A DNA stretch of 64,000 nt, taken from assembly GCA_900119285.1 (NCBI GenBank), contig FPIT01000013.1, forward strand, positions 1 through 64,000, written 5' to 3'. Shown here in pieces: positions 27,584-35,546 of the stretch. Position 1 is the first letter of the stretch. The number at the start of each line of letters is the position of its first letter. The notes beneath the pieces are model-generated. The model was given only the letters and a program-made list of their open reading frames with translations. It ran no database searches and was not told the DNA's origin. A program made the position numbers and the translations under genes. Source of the stretch: Prevotellaceae bacterium HUN156. Lineage in GTDB: Bacteria; Bacteroidota; Bacteroidia; Bacteroidales; Bacteroidaceae.

Positions 27584-29125
27584 TTACTGTAATTTCTTCA
27601 ACAGACTTGCGATGCTCACCTTATCTTCGATGATAGCATTCAGGTCGCTAATCTTCACACGCTCCTGCTCCATGGTGTCGCGGAAACGGAGAGTTACACA
27701 ACCATCGTTCAGTGTGTCGTGGTCAACGGTGACGCAGTATGGAGTACCAATAGCGTCCTGACGACGATAACGCTTACCGATAGAATCCTTCTCATCGTAC
27801 TGACAATTGAAGTGGAACTTCAGCTGGTCAATAATCTCACGAGCCTTCTCGGGCAGACCATCCTTCTTCACCAGAGGCATCACGGCACACTTTACAGGAG
27901 CCAGTGCTGCAGGCAACTTCAGGACCACGCGAGTTTCACCATTCTCCAGCTTCTCCTCCTCGTAAGCATGACACATGATAGAGAGGAACATACGGTCAAC
28001 ACCGATAGAGGTCTCGATAACGTATGGAGTATAGTTCTCGTTGGTCTGTGGGTCAAAGTACTTGATGTTCTTACCAGAGAACTTCTCGTGCTGAGAAAGG
28101 TCGAAGTTGGTACGAGAGTGGATACCCTCAACCTCCTTGAAGCCGAATGGCATCTTAAACTCGATATCGGTAGCAGCGTTAGCATAGTGAGCCAGCTTTT
28201 CGTGGTCGTGGAAACGATAGTTCTCAGCACCAAAGCCCAGAGCCTGATGCCACTTCATACGAGTTTCCTTCCACTTGGGGAACCACTCCAGCTCAGTGCC
28301 TGGCTGTACGAAGAACTGCATCTCCATCTGTTCGAACTCACGCATACGGAAGATGAACTGACGAGCCACAATCTCATTACGGAAAGCCTTACCAATCTGT
28401 GCGATACCGAAAGGAATCTTCATACGACCAGTTTTCTGTACGTTCAGGTAGTTTACGAAGATACCCTGAGCAGTCTCAGGACGCAGGTAAACCTTCATTG
28501 AAGCATCTGCGCTGGCACCCATCTCAGTAGCGAACATCAGGTTGAACTGACGAACGTCGGTCCAGTTCTTAGTACCGCTGATAGGATCAACGATTTCCTC
28601 GTCGAGGATAATCTGCTTCAGTGCCTCGAGGTCTGGTCCCTGCATAGCCTCAGCATAGCGAGCATGCAAGTTATCGCGTTTCTCCTTAGTCTCCTTAACG
28701 CGCTCACTGGTTTCCATATATTTAGCCTCATCGAAGCTGTCACCAAAACGCTTGCGAGCCTTCTCTACTTCCTTCTGAATCTTGTCGTCGTACTTAGCAA
28801 TCTGATCTTCAATCAGCACGTCAGCACGATAGCGCTTCTTAGAGTCGCGGTTGTCAATCAAGGGATCATTGAAAGCATCTACGTGACCAGAAGCCTTCCA
28901 TATAGTTGGGTGCATAAAGATGGCGCTGTCGATACCTACGATATTCTCGTGAAGCATCGTCATAGCCTTCCACCAATACTGCTTAATGTTATTCTTCAAC
29001 TCGACACCGTTCTGACCATAGTCATAAACGGCACCTAAACCATCGTAAATCTCACTTGAAGGGAATACGAAACCATACTCCTTACAGTGACTCACGATTT
29101 TCTTAAATACGTCTTCTTGTGCCAT
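27584..29125 (-). CDS. glyS: Glycine-tRNA ligase (class II, single-chain type)
   Basis: It charges tRNA-Gly. The 513-residue protein is the homodimeric archaeal/eukaryal-type enzyme, not the alpha-beta type of E. coli. Class II motif 1 lies around GFVFPSSEIYDGLGAVYDYG, motif 2 is RNEIVARQFIFRMREFEQME, and motif 3 is ETSIGVDRMFLS. The anticodon-binding domain begins near residue 415 (PVKCAVMPLVKKDGLPEKA). A large insertion of charged helices (residues 95-165) is normal for this type. A TACCTTTG -7 element is present on the minus strand at 29189-29196. Confidence 0.96.
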   Translation of the reverse strand: MAQEDVFKKIVSHCKEYGFVFPSSEIYDGLGAVYDYGQNGVELKNNIKQYWWKAMTMLHENIVGIDSAIFMHPTIWKASGHVDAFNDPLIDNRDSKKRYRADVLIEDQIAKYDDKIQKEVEKARKRFGDSFDEAKYMETSERVKETKEKRDNLHARYAEAMQGPDLEALKQIILDEEIVDPISGTKNWTDVRQFNLMFATEMGASADASMKVYLRPETAQGIFVNYLNVQKTGRMKIPFGIAQIGKAFRNEIVARQFIFRMREFEQMEMQFFVQPGTELEWFPKWKETRMKWHQALGFGAENYRFHDHEKLAHYANAATDIEFKMPFGFKEVEGIHSRTNFDLSQHEKFSGKNIKYFDPQTNENYTPYVIETSIGVDRMFLSIMCHAYEEEKLENGETRVVLKLPAALAPVKCAVMPLVKKDGLPEKAREIIDQLKFHFNCQYDEKDSIGKRYRRQDAIGTPYCVTVDHDTLNDGCVTLRFRDTMEQERVKISDLNAIIEDKVSIASLLKKLQ

Positions 29126-29246
29126 CTCTTTATTTTATTTTTTTACTTTTTTACCTTCTTACCTTTCTACTTTTACGTATATTGCCTGCAAAGGTAGTCA
29201 TTTTCAATGAATAAACCACCATTTCTACACATTATTTAATATAACT

Positions 29247-29277
29247 TTTGCAGATACAAGAAAAGAATGTACCTTTG
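29247..29277 (+). promoter_or_regulatory. Promoter of the ECF sigma operon
   Basis: TTTG (29247-29250), a 19-bp spacer and TACCTTTG (29270-29277). The start codon is about 84 bases downstream, so the leader is longer than usual here. It looks like a housekeeping promoter rather than one read by the ECF factor itself. Confidence 0.7.
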
Positions 29278-29360
29278 CAAGCAGAACCATAAAACAAAAA
29301 ATGAAGAAAAATTTGGTCTTCTGACTTAACAATTCATAGTTTGTTGCGTAATATAGATGA

Positions 29361-29879
29361 ATGACACAGTCAGAATTTGAACATATTGCCCAAGAGCTAA
29401 GGTCGCAGATGCTGAAAGTAGCACTAGACTTCTTCGGATCACAGGATGATGCGGAGGATGTAGCACAGGATGCGATGGTGCAGCTATGGCGCTACTGCGA
29501 ACGGATAGACAGCGGACGCAGCGTGACGGGCCTTGCCATCAAGGTGGCCAAAAACTGCTGTATCAGCCTCTACCGGAAGCGACAGCATGCCAAGCAGCAA
29601 AGTTTGGAAGATATCAGCCCAAAGGCGATGTATCAGGCAGACTCCTCTAGTTCTCCACAAGAACATTTGGAAGCTGCCGATACGCAGCGGATGATGAACG
29701 AGGTGGTAGCACTCTTGAAACCACGAGAACGACAGCTCTTCGAAATGCGACAAACGGAAGGGCTCTCAACAGAAGACATCGCTGAACAGACGGGTATTCC
29801 GAAGACCTCAGTAGCGGTGATGTTATCGACAGCAAGAAAGAAAGTACTGACAGAACTAACAAGGAGAATGAAGCTATGA
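29361..29879 (+). CDS. ECF-type RNA polymerase sigma factor
   Basis: A 172-residue sigma-70 family protein with only regions 2 and 4. Region 2 includes DDAEDVAQDAMVQLWRY (about 28-44), the core-binding and -10-reading helix. Region 4 is LKPRERQLFEMRQTEGLSTE followed by the helix-turn-helix IAEQTGIPKTSVAVMLSTAR. The next gene starts four bases before its stop and looks like its anti-sigma factor. The signal and the target genes are unknown; the lipoprotein encoded third in the operon may take part in sensing. Confidence 0.9.
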   Translation: MTQSEFEHIAQELRSQMLKVALDFFGSQDDAEDVAQDAMVQLWRYCERIDSGRSVTGLAIKVAKNCCISLYRKRQHAKQQSLEDISPKAMYQADSSSSPQEHLEAADTQRMMNEVVALLKPRERQLFEMRQTEGLSTEDIAEQTGIPKTSVAVMLSTARKKVLTELTRRMKL

Positions 29880-30331
29880 CGAACAAAGAGATACAACAAC
29901 TCATCAACAAATATCTGGAGGGCGAGACCTCTCCAGAGGAAGAGCGCCAACTGGCTCTTGAACTACAGGGCGATGACTTGCCCGACGAGTGGAAGGCCAT
30001 CAAAATGATGCTGGGCGAACTGACCATAGGCGAGGCTGAATACGATGCCATCATGGAACAGCGCAAAGAAAAGCCCTCGGCTATTCTTATTGCACTCCGC
30101 ACCATCTCGTCGATAGCAGCCATCTATCTGGTAGGCCTGTTCTTCTGGCTGCAACAGACTCCTGAAATAAAAACAGGAACAGCATACAATCAAGGTAAGC
30201 CAACGCCAACAACGACCTCCTACTGCACAGAAGGTACACCCCGGGAGATACTGATGTGCTATATGGAACGGCGCAAGGCTCAACCTCATTTTTACCAACA
30301 AATAAAAAAGATGACTTATGAAAACAAATAG
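29876..30331 (+). CDS. Probable anti-sigma factor, single-pass membrane protein
   Basis: A 151-residue protein. Residues 1-60 are cytoplasmic-looking and begin TNKEIQQLINKYLEGETSPE, the opening typical of Bacteroidales anti-sigma factors. One membrane segment follows (about 72-93, LIALRTISSIAAIYLVGLFF), then a short periplasmic tail of about 55 residues. The position right after an ECF sigma gene (ATGA overlap) supports an anti-sigma role. The C-terminus overlaps the next gene by 14 bases. Confidence 0.75.
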   Translation: MTNKEIQQLINKYLEGETSPEEERQLALELQGDDLPDEWKAIKMMLGELTIGEAEYDAIMEQRKEKPSAILIALRTISSIAAIYLVGLFFWLQQTPEIKTGTAYNQGKPTPTTTSYCTEGTPREILMCYMERRKAQPHFYQQIKKMTYENK

Positions 30332-31472
30332 AATCCTTACCATTGTGGCAGCCGCTGTGCTGCTGATGACCTCCTGTAGCAACGACGATGAGCGCATGCT
30401 TACCATCATCAACGAAGATGGCAGTTGCAGTCGTGAGATATCGTTCCACCCAGTCCAAGAAGACGTGATGGCTCCACTCAATAAGACCATTCAGACCCAC
30501 GGTTTGTACTACAACACCGATTGGGAGCGCACTTGGTCGGTCATGGGTGACTCTATTCAGCATGCTTGCCCTATGACACAGCAGCAGTGGGACAGTCTGC
30601 AGAATGTTTTTCCTGACCAGAATGTACCCGATAAGATCCTGATGTATCTCAAGTGCCAGTACCAGAATGTCAACGAGATGAGCGACTCGCTCACCCAAGC
30701 AGTCCGTCACCTATTCAAGGCGACTGCATCGCTCGACAAGCACTTCAAGTGGTTCTATACGGACTACACCTATAAGGAGACGTTAGCTAGCACAGATCTC
30801 AACCAGATATTCCCTGTTCCCTTAGACCGTTTTGTCAGTGCCGACTCCGCATCCTATTGGTTTACGGGTGAGCCTAATCTGGCAGCAGGTCTTACTGGTG
30901 CAGAACAGAAAGAGATGCTAGACGAAATAGAAACAAGAATCAGTCAGTGGTTCTGTGCCTGCACCATGTCCAACATTTATGCTCATGTTTGGAAAAACTA
31001 TGACGAAGTCAAGAATCCACCTGTCAGCGAGGAACAGTTCTGGGCCTTAAAGGATTCCGTCATCATGTCGCCCGCCGTGCGCAACCTCAATCTGTTCGGC
31101 AACATCAACCAGGTCAGCAACATCTTCAAGGACTTCTATCAGTCTGACGCCTATACCCCGCTGTTTAGCGACAGCAGCAGATGGGAACGCCTGCTCGAAA
31201 TAAAGTACGAGGATTATGAAAGACTTGTCACGATGAAACCCATGCTGGACTATGTGATGCCTGGCAAGGTGATTGATGCAGGCAATGGTGTAGTGGAAGG
31301 CGACGTGGTACACTATAAGTTCTCAGGTGAGCGACTCATCCCCCACCCCTTCGATGTGACCATCACTTCGCGAGTCACCAACATCTGGGCATTCGTTGTC
31401 ACCGCATTGATTATACTCCTTGCTATCTGCTGCATGTTCTATCGGAAGATTGCAGCACTATGCAAGCGATAA
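30318..31472 (+). CDS. Lipoprotein with C-terminal membrane segment, third gene of the sigma operon
   Basis: A 384-residue protein with a lipobox (AVLLMTSC, Cys near 20) and, unusually, a hydrophobic segment near the end (IWAFVVTALIILLAICCMFY) followed by a short basic tail. It would therefore be tethered at both ends, with about 330 residues in the periplasm, if the lipid anchor is kept in the inner membrane. The middle is acidic and rich in Trp and Tyr; I recognise no domain. Its overlap with the anti-sigma gene suggests a part in the same signalling circuit. Function unknown. Confidence 0.8.
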   Translation: MKTNRILTIVAAAVLLMTSCSNDDERMLTIINEDGSCSREISFHPVQEDVMAPLNKTIQTHGLYYNTDWERTWSVMGDSIQHACPMTQQQWDSLQNVFPDQNVPDKILMYLKCQYQNVNEMSDSLTQAVRHLFKATASLDKHFKWFYTDYTYKETLASTDLNQIFPVPLDRFVSADSASYWFTGEPNLAAGLTGAEQKEMLDEIETRISQWFCACTMSNIYAHVWKNYDEVKNPPVSEEQFWALKDSVIMSPAVRNLNLFGNINQVSNIFKDFYQSDAYTPLFSDSSRWERLLEIKYEDYERLVTMKPMLDYVMPGKVIDAGNGVVEGDVVHYKFSGERLIPHPFDVTITSRVTNIWAFVVTALIILLAICCMFYRKIAALCKR

Positions 31473-31498
31473 GTTAATGATATCACAAAGAAATTTTC

Positions 31499-31774
31499 AA
31501 AAACTATTAACCTATTAACATGACATGGTTCAAATGCCGATGCACAGGGGCTTTGAGCCATGTTAATAGTTGCCTCAACTATTACCATACTATTAACCTA
31601 CATGATGAAGTGCACCCCAAAAAATTTGAAAAATCCGTGCCATCCGTGGTCGTAATAAAATTTGAAGTGCAAGTATAGTAGATGTATGTTAATAGTTGGC
31701 GAACTATTAACATACCAGAAACGCCCTATACATCATGGTTTGCGAGGTGTCATGTTAATAGGTTAATAGTTTTT
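31499..31774. repeat. 276-bp element bounded by perfect 27-bp inverted repeats
   Basis: The left arm (31499-31525) and right arm (31748-31774) are exact reverse complements over 27 bases and carry CTATTAACCTATTAACATG. Inside is another perfect hairpin with 14-bp arms (31684-31697 / 31702-31715, loop GGCG). Weaker inverted pairs lie around 31561-31590 and 31525-31562. The octamer GTTAATAG or its complement occurs about eight times. No open reading frame of note is present. It could be a MITE-like element, a structured RNA or a cluster of protein-binding sites. Confidence 0.75.
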
Positions 31775-31824
31775 GCGAAAACCTTTATTAGAATACACGA
31801 TTTCTTTACGAGATTTTGAAAAAT

Positions 31825-32234
31825 ACAGCTAAGCCAGCGCTGGCAACAGCTATCTTAGTGTATTGGTACAACTATCTCAGCGCTAGGTTAGCTGTACTCA
31901 GCGCTGAGATAGCTGTATTCGCGTTCCAATAGTTATTGTTTTGACCTTCAATAGTTATTGTAATGGACATCAATAGTTATTGTATTACGATGCTAAAGTA
32001 GCTCTTTCGTAAACCCTCGATTTGCATGCAGCCTACATTCGAATAGTTTGAAGCCTGAATCCTCATCGAATTCAGCGTAAATTCGATGAGGATTATGCGT
32101 GCAAACTCATAGCCTTTTAATTCGGATAGTTTGACGACATTATTCGAAGGGTTTGACGACATTATTCGAAGGGTTTGACGACATTATTCGAAGGGTTTGA
32201 CGACATTATTCTCATCGAATTATGCCGTCAAACT
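31825..32234. repeat. 22-bp-pitch repeat array with changing sequence families
   Basis: About 19 consecutive modules of 21-22 bp. Family A (31825-31926) shares ACAGCT or AGCTGT and the palindrome CAGCGCTG. Family B starts CAATAGTTATTG at 31927, 31949 and 31971, exactly 22 bp apart. A mixed part follows to 32124. Family D has four nearly identical units from 32125 to 32212 sharing GTTTGACGACATTATTC. The pitch is about two helical turns and is kept although the sequence changes. There is no gene here and there are no spacers, so it is not a CRISPR. Confidence 0.75.
32058..32094. repeat. Perfect 15-bp-arm hairpin inside the 22-bp array
   Basis: Arms AATCCTCATCGAATT (32058-32072) and AATTCGATGAGGATT (32080-32094) with loop CAGCGTA. 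Outside a symmetric seven-base gap on each side, AGTTTG (32045-32050) pairs with CAAACT (32102-32107). No T-run follows, so it is not an obvious terminator. Confidence 0.75.
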
Positions 32235-32372
32235 ATCTACTCCCATTTTTTCTTACAGAAAGTTTGCGACTTTAGATCCGACTGAACCATTTGAAATTTT
32301 AACGCATTTCGACTTAATATTTCTACGATACGAGCGTATATATAGGTAGAACATCTAATCGAAATAGAGTAA

Positions 32373-32981
32373 ATGAAAAAATCAATTATCACCATCCTAT
32401 TAGTCCTCGTCGCACTGACGGGTTCGGCACAAAAAATCAGCAGTGCAAAAGCAACAGCCGATGACTATATCAAACTGTTGAATAATCAGGGGCTTTATGC
32501 CTATGCGCTCGACTTGTCGCAGTTGGAGAAAGACATGTATCTGATAGCTCCCGTCATTCAAGTATATAACAATGGGAAACTGGAAGAGGACATCCTATCT
32601 GATTTTGGTATTGCTTATACCAATAGCGCACCAAGAATCACTATCGGGTTCTATTCTAAGTGCGACAGCCTGCTGACATTCAAATTCCAGTTCGACGAAG
32701 TCTGTGGTCTCTCATTCAGCCTACCTAAACACCCAGTAAAGAATGAGGCTGACAACACAGAAGAAATTATGTACAAACCCATACCATTTGCTATACAACC
32801 CACTTGGAAAGAGCACGAAGTCATTCCTGTGGTAGCCTACAGTTCTTATTGGTATGATCCTGAAGATAAGATTTGTCGCAACTGCGACAGCAGAGAACTT
32901 GATGCAAACTATATGAATAGCAATACCTTCAAATTTAGTCCTCACATCTACGTCTTTGGCGTAAAAATTTGGAAACGATAA
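32373..32981 (+). CDS. Secreted protein of unknown function
   Basis: A 202-residue protein with a signal peptide (MKKSIITILLVLVALTGSAQ). The mature part begins with a helical stretch and ends in aromatic-rich beta-like segments (YSSYWYDPEDKICRNCDSRE), including a CxxC. No known domain is recognised. It follows the 900-bp repeat region, has no clear consensus promoter, and converges on the small lipoprotein gene across a hairpin. A periplasmic protein specific to Prevotella-like genomes is likely. Confidence 0.75.
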   Translation: MKKSIITILLVLVALTGSAQKISSAKATADDYIKLLNNQGLYAYALDLSQLEKDMYLIAPVIQVYNNGKLEEDILSDFGIAYTNSAPRITIGFYSKCDSLLTFKFQFDEVCGLSFSLPKHPVKNEADNTEEIMYKPIPFAIQPTWKEHEVIPVVAYSSYWYDPEDKICRNCDSRELDANYMNSNTFKFSPHIYVFGVKIWKR

Positions 32982-33005
32982 TTTTACGAACACAAAAGAA
33001 GAATG

Positions 33006-33030
33006 TAGCTCAAGTTTTTTCCTTGAGCTA
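33006..33030. terminator. Hairpin between convergent genes
   Basis: Arms TAGCTCAAG / CTTGAGCTA around a seven-base T-rich loop, between the stop codons of two convergent genes. No strong T-run follows on either strand, so termination is probable but not certain. Confidence 0.6.
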
Positions 33031-33033
33031 TAT

Positions 33034-33633
33034 TTACTTGATTATCGTTTTATCAAGAAGTTCACTATGAATACACTTCTTGTTTGTGTAAACTGAGAGT
33101 TTTATATCATAATCATCTACTTCTGCACAAGTAGAATCCTCATTGATTCTTTGTTCCTTTGATAGTTCCCAGTATCCTATCTGCCCATTATCTTTATTAT
33201 AAAACACAGAGCAAGGGCTTCCATGTAACGATGAGAATTCCATGATTGGTTCTTTTTGCCCATACTCATAACATTCATATTCCTTATAATCAACACCTAT
33301 ACCAGTAGCACCCGCAGACTGTCCAAAAAGAAGCAAATAGTGTTTTTGTTTAAGAGTCAACTTATATGCTTCGGTAAAGGCTGTAACTTCATAGAATTCC
33401 TCTATATGTTTTTTGTCAATCCATCCAAGTTTTAAGCAGTCGTCTTTGGACATAGCACAAGACGCAGAATCGAAACTAAAATATGGATACTTCTCTTTGA
33501 GCATATCCATAAGTTGCACGGAATCCCATTTGCATCTTTCAACATGACTCTTTGTCATCTTTGTAGTATTGCAGGCTACAACAAAAAAAAATAGACTAAA
33601 TACTATTAATAAGCATAGCTTAAAATCTTTCAT
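33034..33633 (-). CDS. Small lipoprotein of unknown function
   Basis: A 199-residue lipoprotein with signal FSLFFFVVAC (Cys21). The mature part is Lys-, Asp- and Tyr-rich with several cysteines (CAMSKDDCLKLGW, TCAEVDDYD, KKCIHSELL), which may form disulfides in the periplasm. No family is recognised. It is AT-richer than the household genes around it, and its neighbour is another small lipoprotein on the same strand, which fits recently gained accessory DNA. Confidence 0.7.
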   Translation of the reverse strand: MKDFKLCLLIVFSLFFFVVACNTTKMTKSHVERCKWDSVQLMDMLKEKYPYFSFDSASCAMSKDDCLKLGWIDKKHIEEFYEVTAFTEAYKLTLKQKHYLLLFGQSAGATGIGVDYKEYECYEYGQKEPIMEFSSLHGSPCSVFYNKDNGQIGYWELSKEQRINEDSTCAEVDDYDIKLSVYTNKKCIHSELLDKTIIK

Positions 33634-33694
33634 TTTCTATGTTAGATGTTATGTTAACTATTCTCATTAAATATATCAATAAAGTGACTTGTCT

Positions 33695-34165
33695 CTACTT
33701 TTCCCAAAGATGGAGTGCTGCCATAAAGTCTTTGAAATCTTGGGAGTATTCGGCTGTATGACCAAAATAATAATCATAACTTATAGATTTGGGGCTTTTA
33801 TATTGTATAATAACATGTAAACCAGGAAAATCCGTATAACGACATTCATGCACTTTTAGAATATCCTTACTTGTATGATAGACAAATAATCGATATGTCA
33901 ATTCCTTGATTTTATCTGCTTCAGATTTAGGCAACACAATCTTTTCTGGTTTTCGCATTTTATCCATTATTGCACTTTTGTATTGAATAACACTATCATT
34001 ACGTATAGTCCAAGCAATACTTGTATCCTGTCGCAGTACTGAATATCGTATCTGGATATCGTCAACCTCCTCCTCAAAACACTCTTTAGGTGTAGATTTA
34101 GTACATCCTACACATACTATTGCAACACACGATAGTGTCAGTAGCAATTGATATATCTGTTTCAT
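33695..34165 (-). CDS. Small lipoprotein of unknown function
   Basis: A 156-residue lipoprotein with lipobox IVCVGC (Cys21). The mature part carries DIQIRYSVLRQDTSIAWTIR and the later YDYYFGHTAEYSQDFKDFM, with no recognised domain. It lies 61 bases upstream of the other lipoprotein gene on the same strand. The 148 bases between it and the RAYT-like gene hold AT-rich DNA and the start of a long hairpin. Confidence 0.7.
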   Translation of the reverse strand: MKQIYQLLLTLSCVAIVCVGCTKSTPKECFEEEVDDIQIRYSVLRQDTSIAWTIRNDSVIQYKSAIMDKMRKPEKIVLPKSEADKIKELTYRLFVYHTSKDILKVHECRYTDFPGLHVIIQYKSPKSISYDYYFGHTAEYSQDFKDFMAALHLWEK

Positions 34166-34297
34166 TCTGCTATTTTAGTTTTTTCGCTGCAAATATACAT
34201 AATTACGACAAAACTTCCAAATGCAGTATCGACGAAATGTAGCATTTTATATACAAAAAGCCAATCATACAACTTTTTAACATCGATCAGCCCCCTT

Positions 34298-34361
34298 TAA
34301 GCCTCCCACTCCTCTATATCTTGTTCCCTTTAAGGGAACATAGATAAGAGGGAGAGGCTTT
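34298..34361. repeat. Long imperfect hairpin at the 3' end of the RAYT-like gene
   Basis: The centre is TGTTCCCTT-T-AAGGGAACA (34322-34340, 9-bp perfect arms). It continues outward as a mismatched stem: AAGCCTCCCACTCCTCTA on the left against TAAGAGGGAGAGGCTT on the right. It overlaps the last codons and stop of the RAYT-like gene, so the protein tail (SLKGNKI) is encoded by the repeat. Confidence 0.7.
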
Positions 34362-35402
34362 ATTCCCCATGATGTTATCTGCTAAAGACTCACGACTTAA
34401 CTCTTGAGCCATGAGGTTCATTTGTTGACAGTCCCATGCAGTAAGTGTGATGCGCTCATTGCTATGAGGCCAAACAGAAAGCATTAAGAGGCGACCCTTG
34501 GCACAGGCATCAAACTGTTCGCCTTTAGGCTTAGACAAAGGTGCAAAGCCATTACGTAACACAACAATGGCAGGCAAACCTAAATCGAAGACTGTACGCA
34601 TGACTTGTTTCTCCCCAGGAGAGATTGCGGGAGAGATGAGTACACAACCCGCCTTAGCATCAGCAACGAGACGGTTGACTTCAGCCTCTAATTGTTCTGG
34701 AGAAAGGCGACGGGAAATACGCACATTCTGTCGCCAAGGAGCAGCCAGCAATTGGCGATTGCCAATGCCGTTGTATATTCTCGAGCCTATCTGGCAACCG
34801 AAAAAGGGACAAAGCCAATCGGGGCGCTCGCGCTTCATTAACAGGCGACGTGGGTTATCGCGCAGATAATGCTTCCAGCGCTGGTACTCCTCGCTATTAC
34901 GGAGCAGGAGGTCATTGAAACCAGGCTCAAACAAAAGGCCGTGCTCTGGATGACTGCCCTTTTGTGTTTGTTGCGACTGAGTCGCAACAGACTCTTGGGA
35001 ATCATTCTCCACAGGAGCAATCAGTCGGCGGTAGTGACGACCGCAACCAGTCTTAAAGCCTCTAATCACTCCGCTTAGCCCACACTCTAAAGGCTCACTG
35101 ATAAAGATAATGCCATGCAGATGGTCGGGCATCATTTGGAGTTCGTACACCTTAACTTCAGGATGATACAGAGGAATGCCCCACCATTCATCCCTGACCG
35201 CATTTCCCAAAACTGTCAGTTCTATACGAGCATCATCGGGACTTCCATAGACACGACCAAACAATGGGCGACGACCTTCCACGGTAATAGTAACCATATA
35301 AATGCCACGACGTGTATAGTCATGACCTACGCAGCGTCGCTTCATAGACGGTTTCTTCTCACCAGCAAAGCTTTTCCGTTTTTCGTAAGTTTCTTTATCC
35401 AT
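34314..35402 (-). CDS. RAYT-like HUH transposase fused to a DprA-like domain
   Basis: A 362-residue protein. Residues about 25-200 resemble Y1/REP-associated tyrosine transposases (TnpA_REP): GIYMVTITVEGRRPLFG, the metal-binding HUH motif in MPDHLHGIIF (His94, His96), and a probable catalytic tyrosine in KHYLRDNPRR (Tyr179). Such enzymes nick single-stranded REP palindromes. Residues about 225-335 look like the Rossmann fold of DprA/Smf: GCVLISPAISPGEKQVMRTV then DACAKGRLLMLSVWPHSNER. A linker (about 130-160) is encoded partly by a perfect palindrome. The two-domain arrangement and the neighbouring palindromes suggest a DNA-processing role. The DprA resemblance is by eye. Confidence 0.75.
   Translation of the reverse strand: MDKETYEKRKSFAGEKKPSMKRRCVGHDYTRRGIYMVTITVEGRRPLFGRVYGSPDDARIELTVLGNAVRDEWWGIPLYHPEVKVYELQMMPDHLHGIIFISEPLECGLSGVIRGFKTGCGRHYRRLIAPVENDSQESVATQSQQTQKGSHPEHGLLFEPGFNDLLLRNSEEYQRWKHYLRDNPRRLLMKRERPDWLCPFFGCQIGSRIYNGIGNRQLLAAPWRQNVRISRRLSPEQLEAEVNRLVADAKAGCVLISPAISPGEKQVMRTVFDLGLPAIVVLRNGFAPLSKPKGEQFDACAKGRLLMLSVWPHSNERITLTAWDCQQMNLMAQELSRESLADNIMGNKASPSYLCSLKGNKI
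34969..34989. repeat. Perfect palindrome inside the RAYT-like gene
   Basis: TGTTGCGACT-G-AGTCGCAACA, 10-bp arms with one central base. It is in frame within the gene and encodes the SVATQSQQ linker between the transposase parts. It resembles a REP unit that inserted without breaking the frame. Confidence 0.75.
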
Positions 35403-35488
35403 TGGAATGCAAAGATACGTAATAATCTATATACGACCAATAGAAGATGCTAGAAGTCGACTATTAAAACAAAAAAATCAACTTTTGT

Positions 35489-35519
35489 TTTGTATTGTGC
35501 TCGCTTTTTCTTATCTTTG
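35489..35519 (+). promoter_or_regulatory. Promoter of the topoisomerase operon
   Basis: TTTG (35489-35492), a 19-bp spacer and TATCTTTG (35512-35519), 27 bases before the start codon. It supports the ATG at 35547 over an upstream start that would lie inside the promoter. Confidence 0.75.
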
Positions 35520-35546
35520 CAGGAAAATCAAAATCTACCCTTATCT

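Noticed and set aside
27719..28501. Long plus-strand reading frame opposite glyS
   Set aside because: It is antisense to a well-conserved synthetase; its translation shows no domain and it has no promoter or start context. A codon-bias shadow.
32125..32212. Four 22-bp repeats considered as a CRISPR array
   Set aside because: The units are directly adjacent with no spacers, and there are no cas genes in the window.
34281..34361. Rho-independent terminator for the RAYT-like gene
   Set aside because: The hairpin begins inside the coding region and includes the stop codon, with no clean T-run after it; a repeat is the simpler reading.
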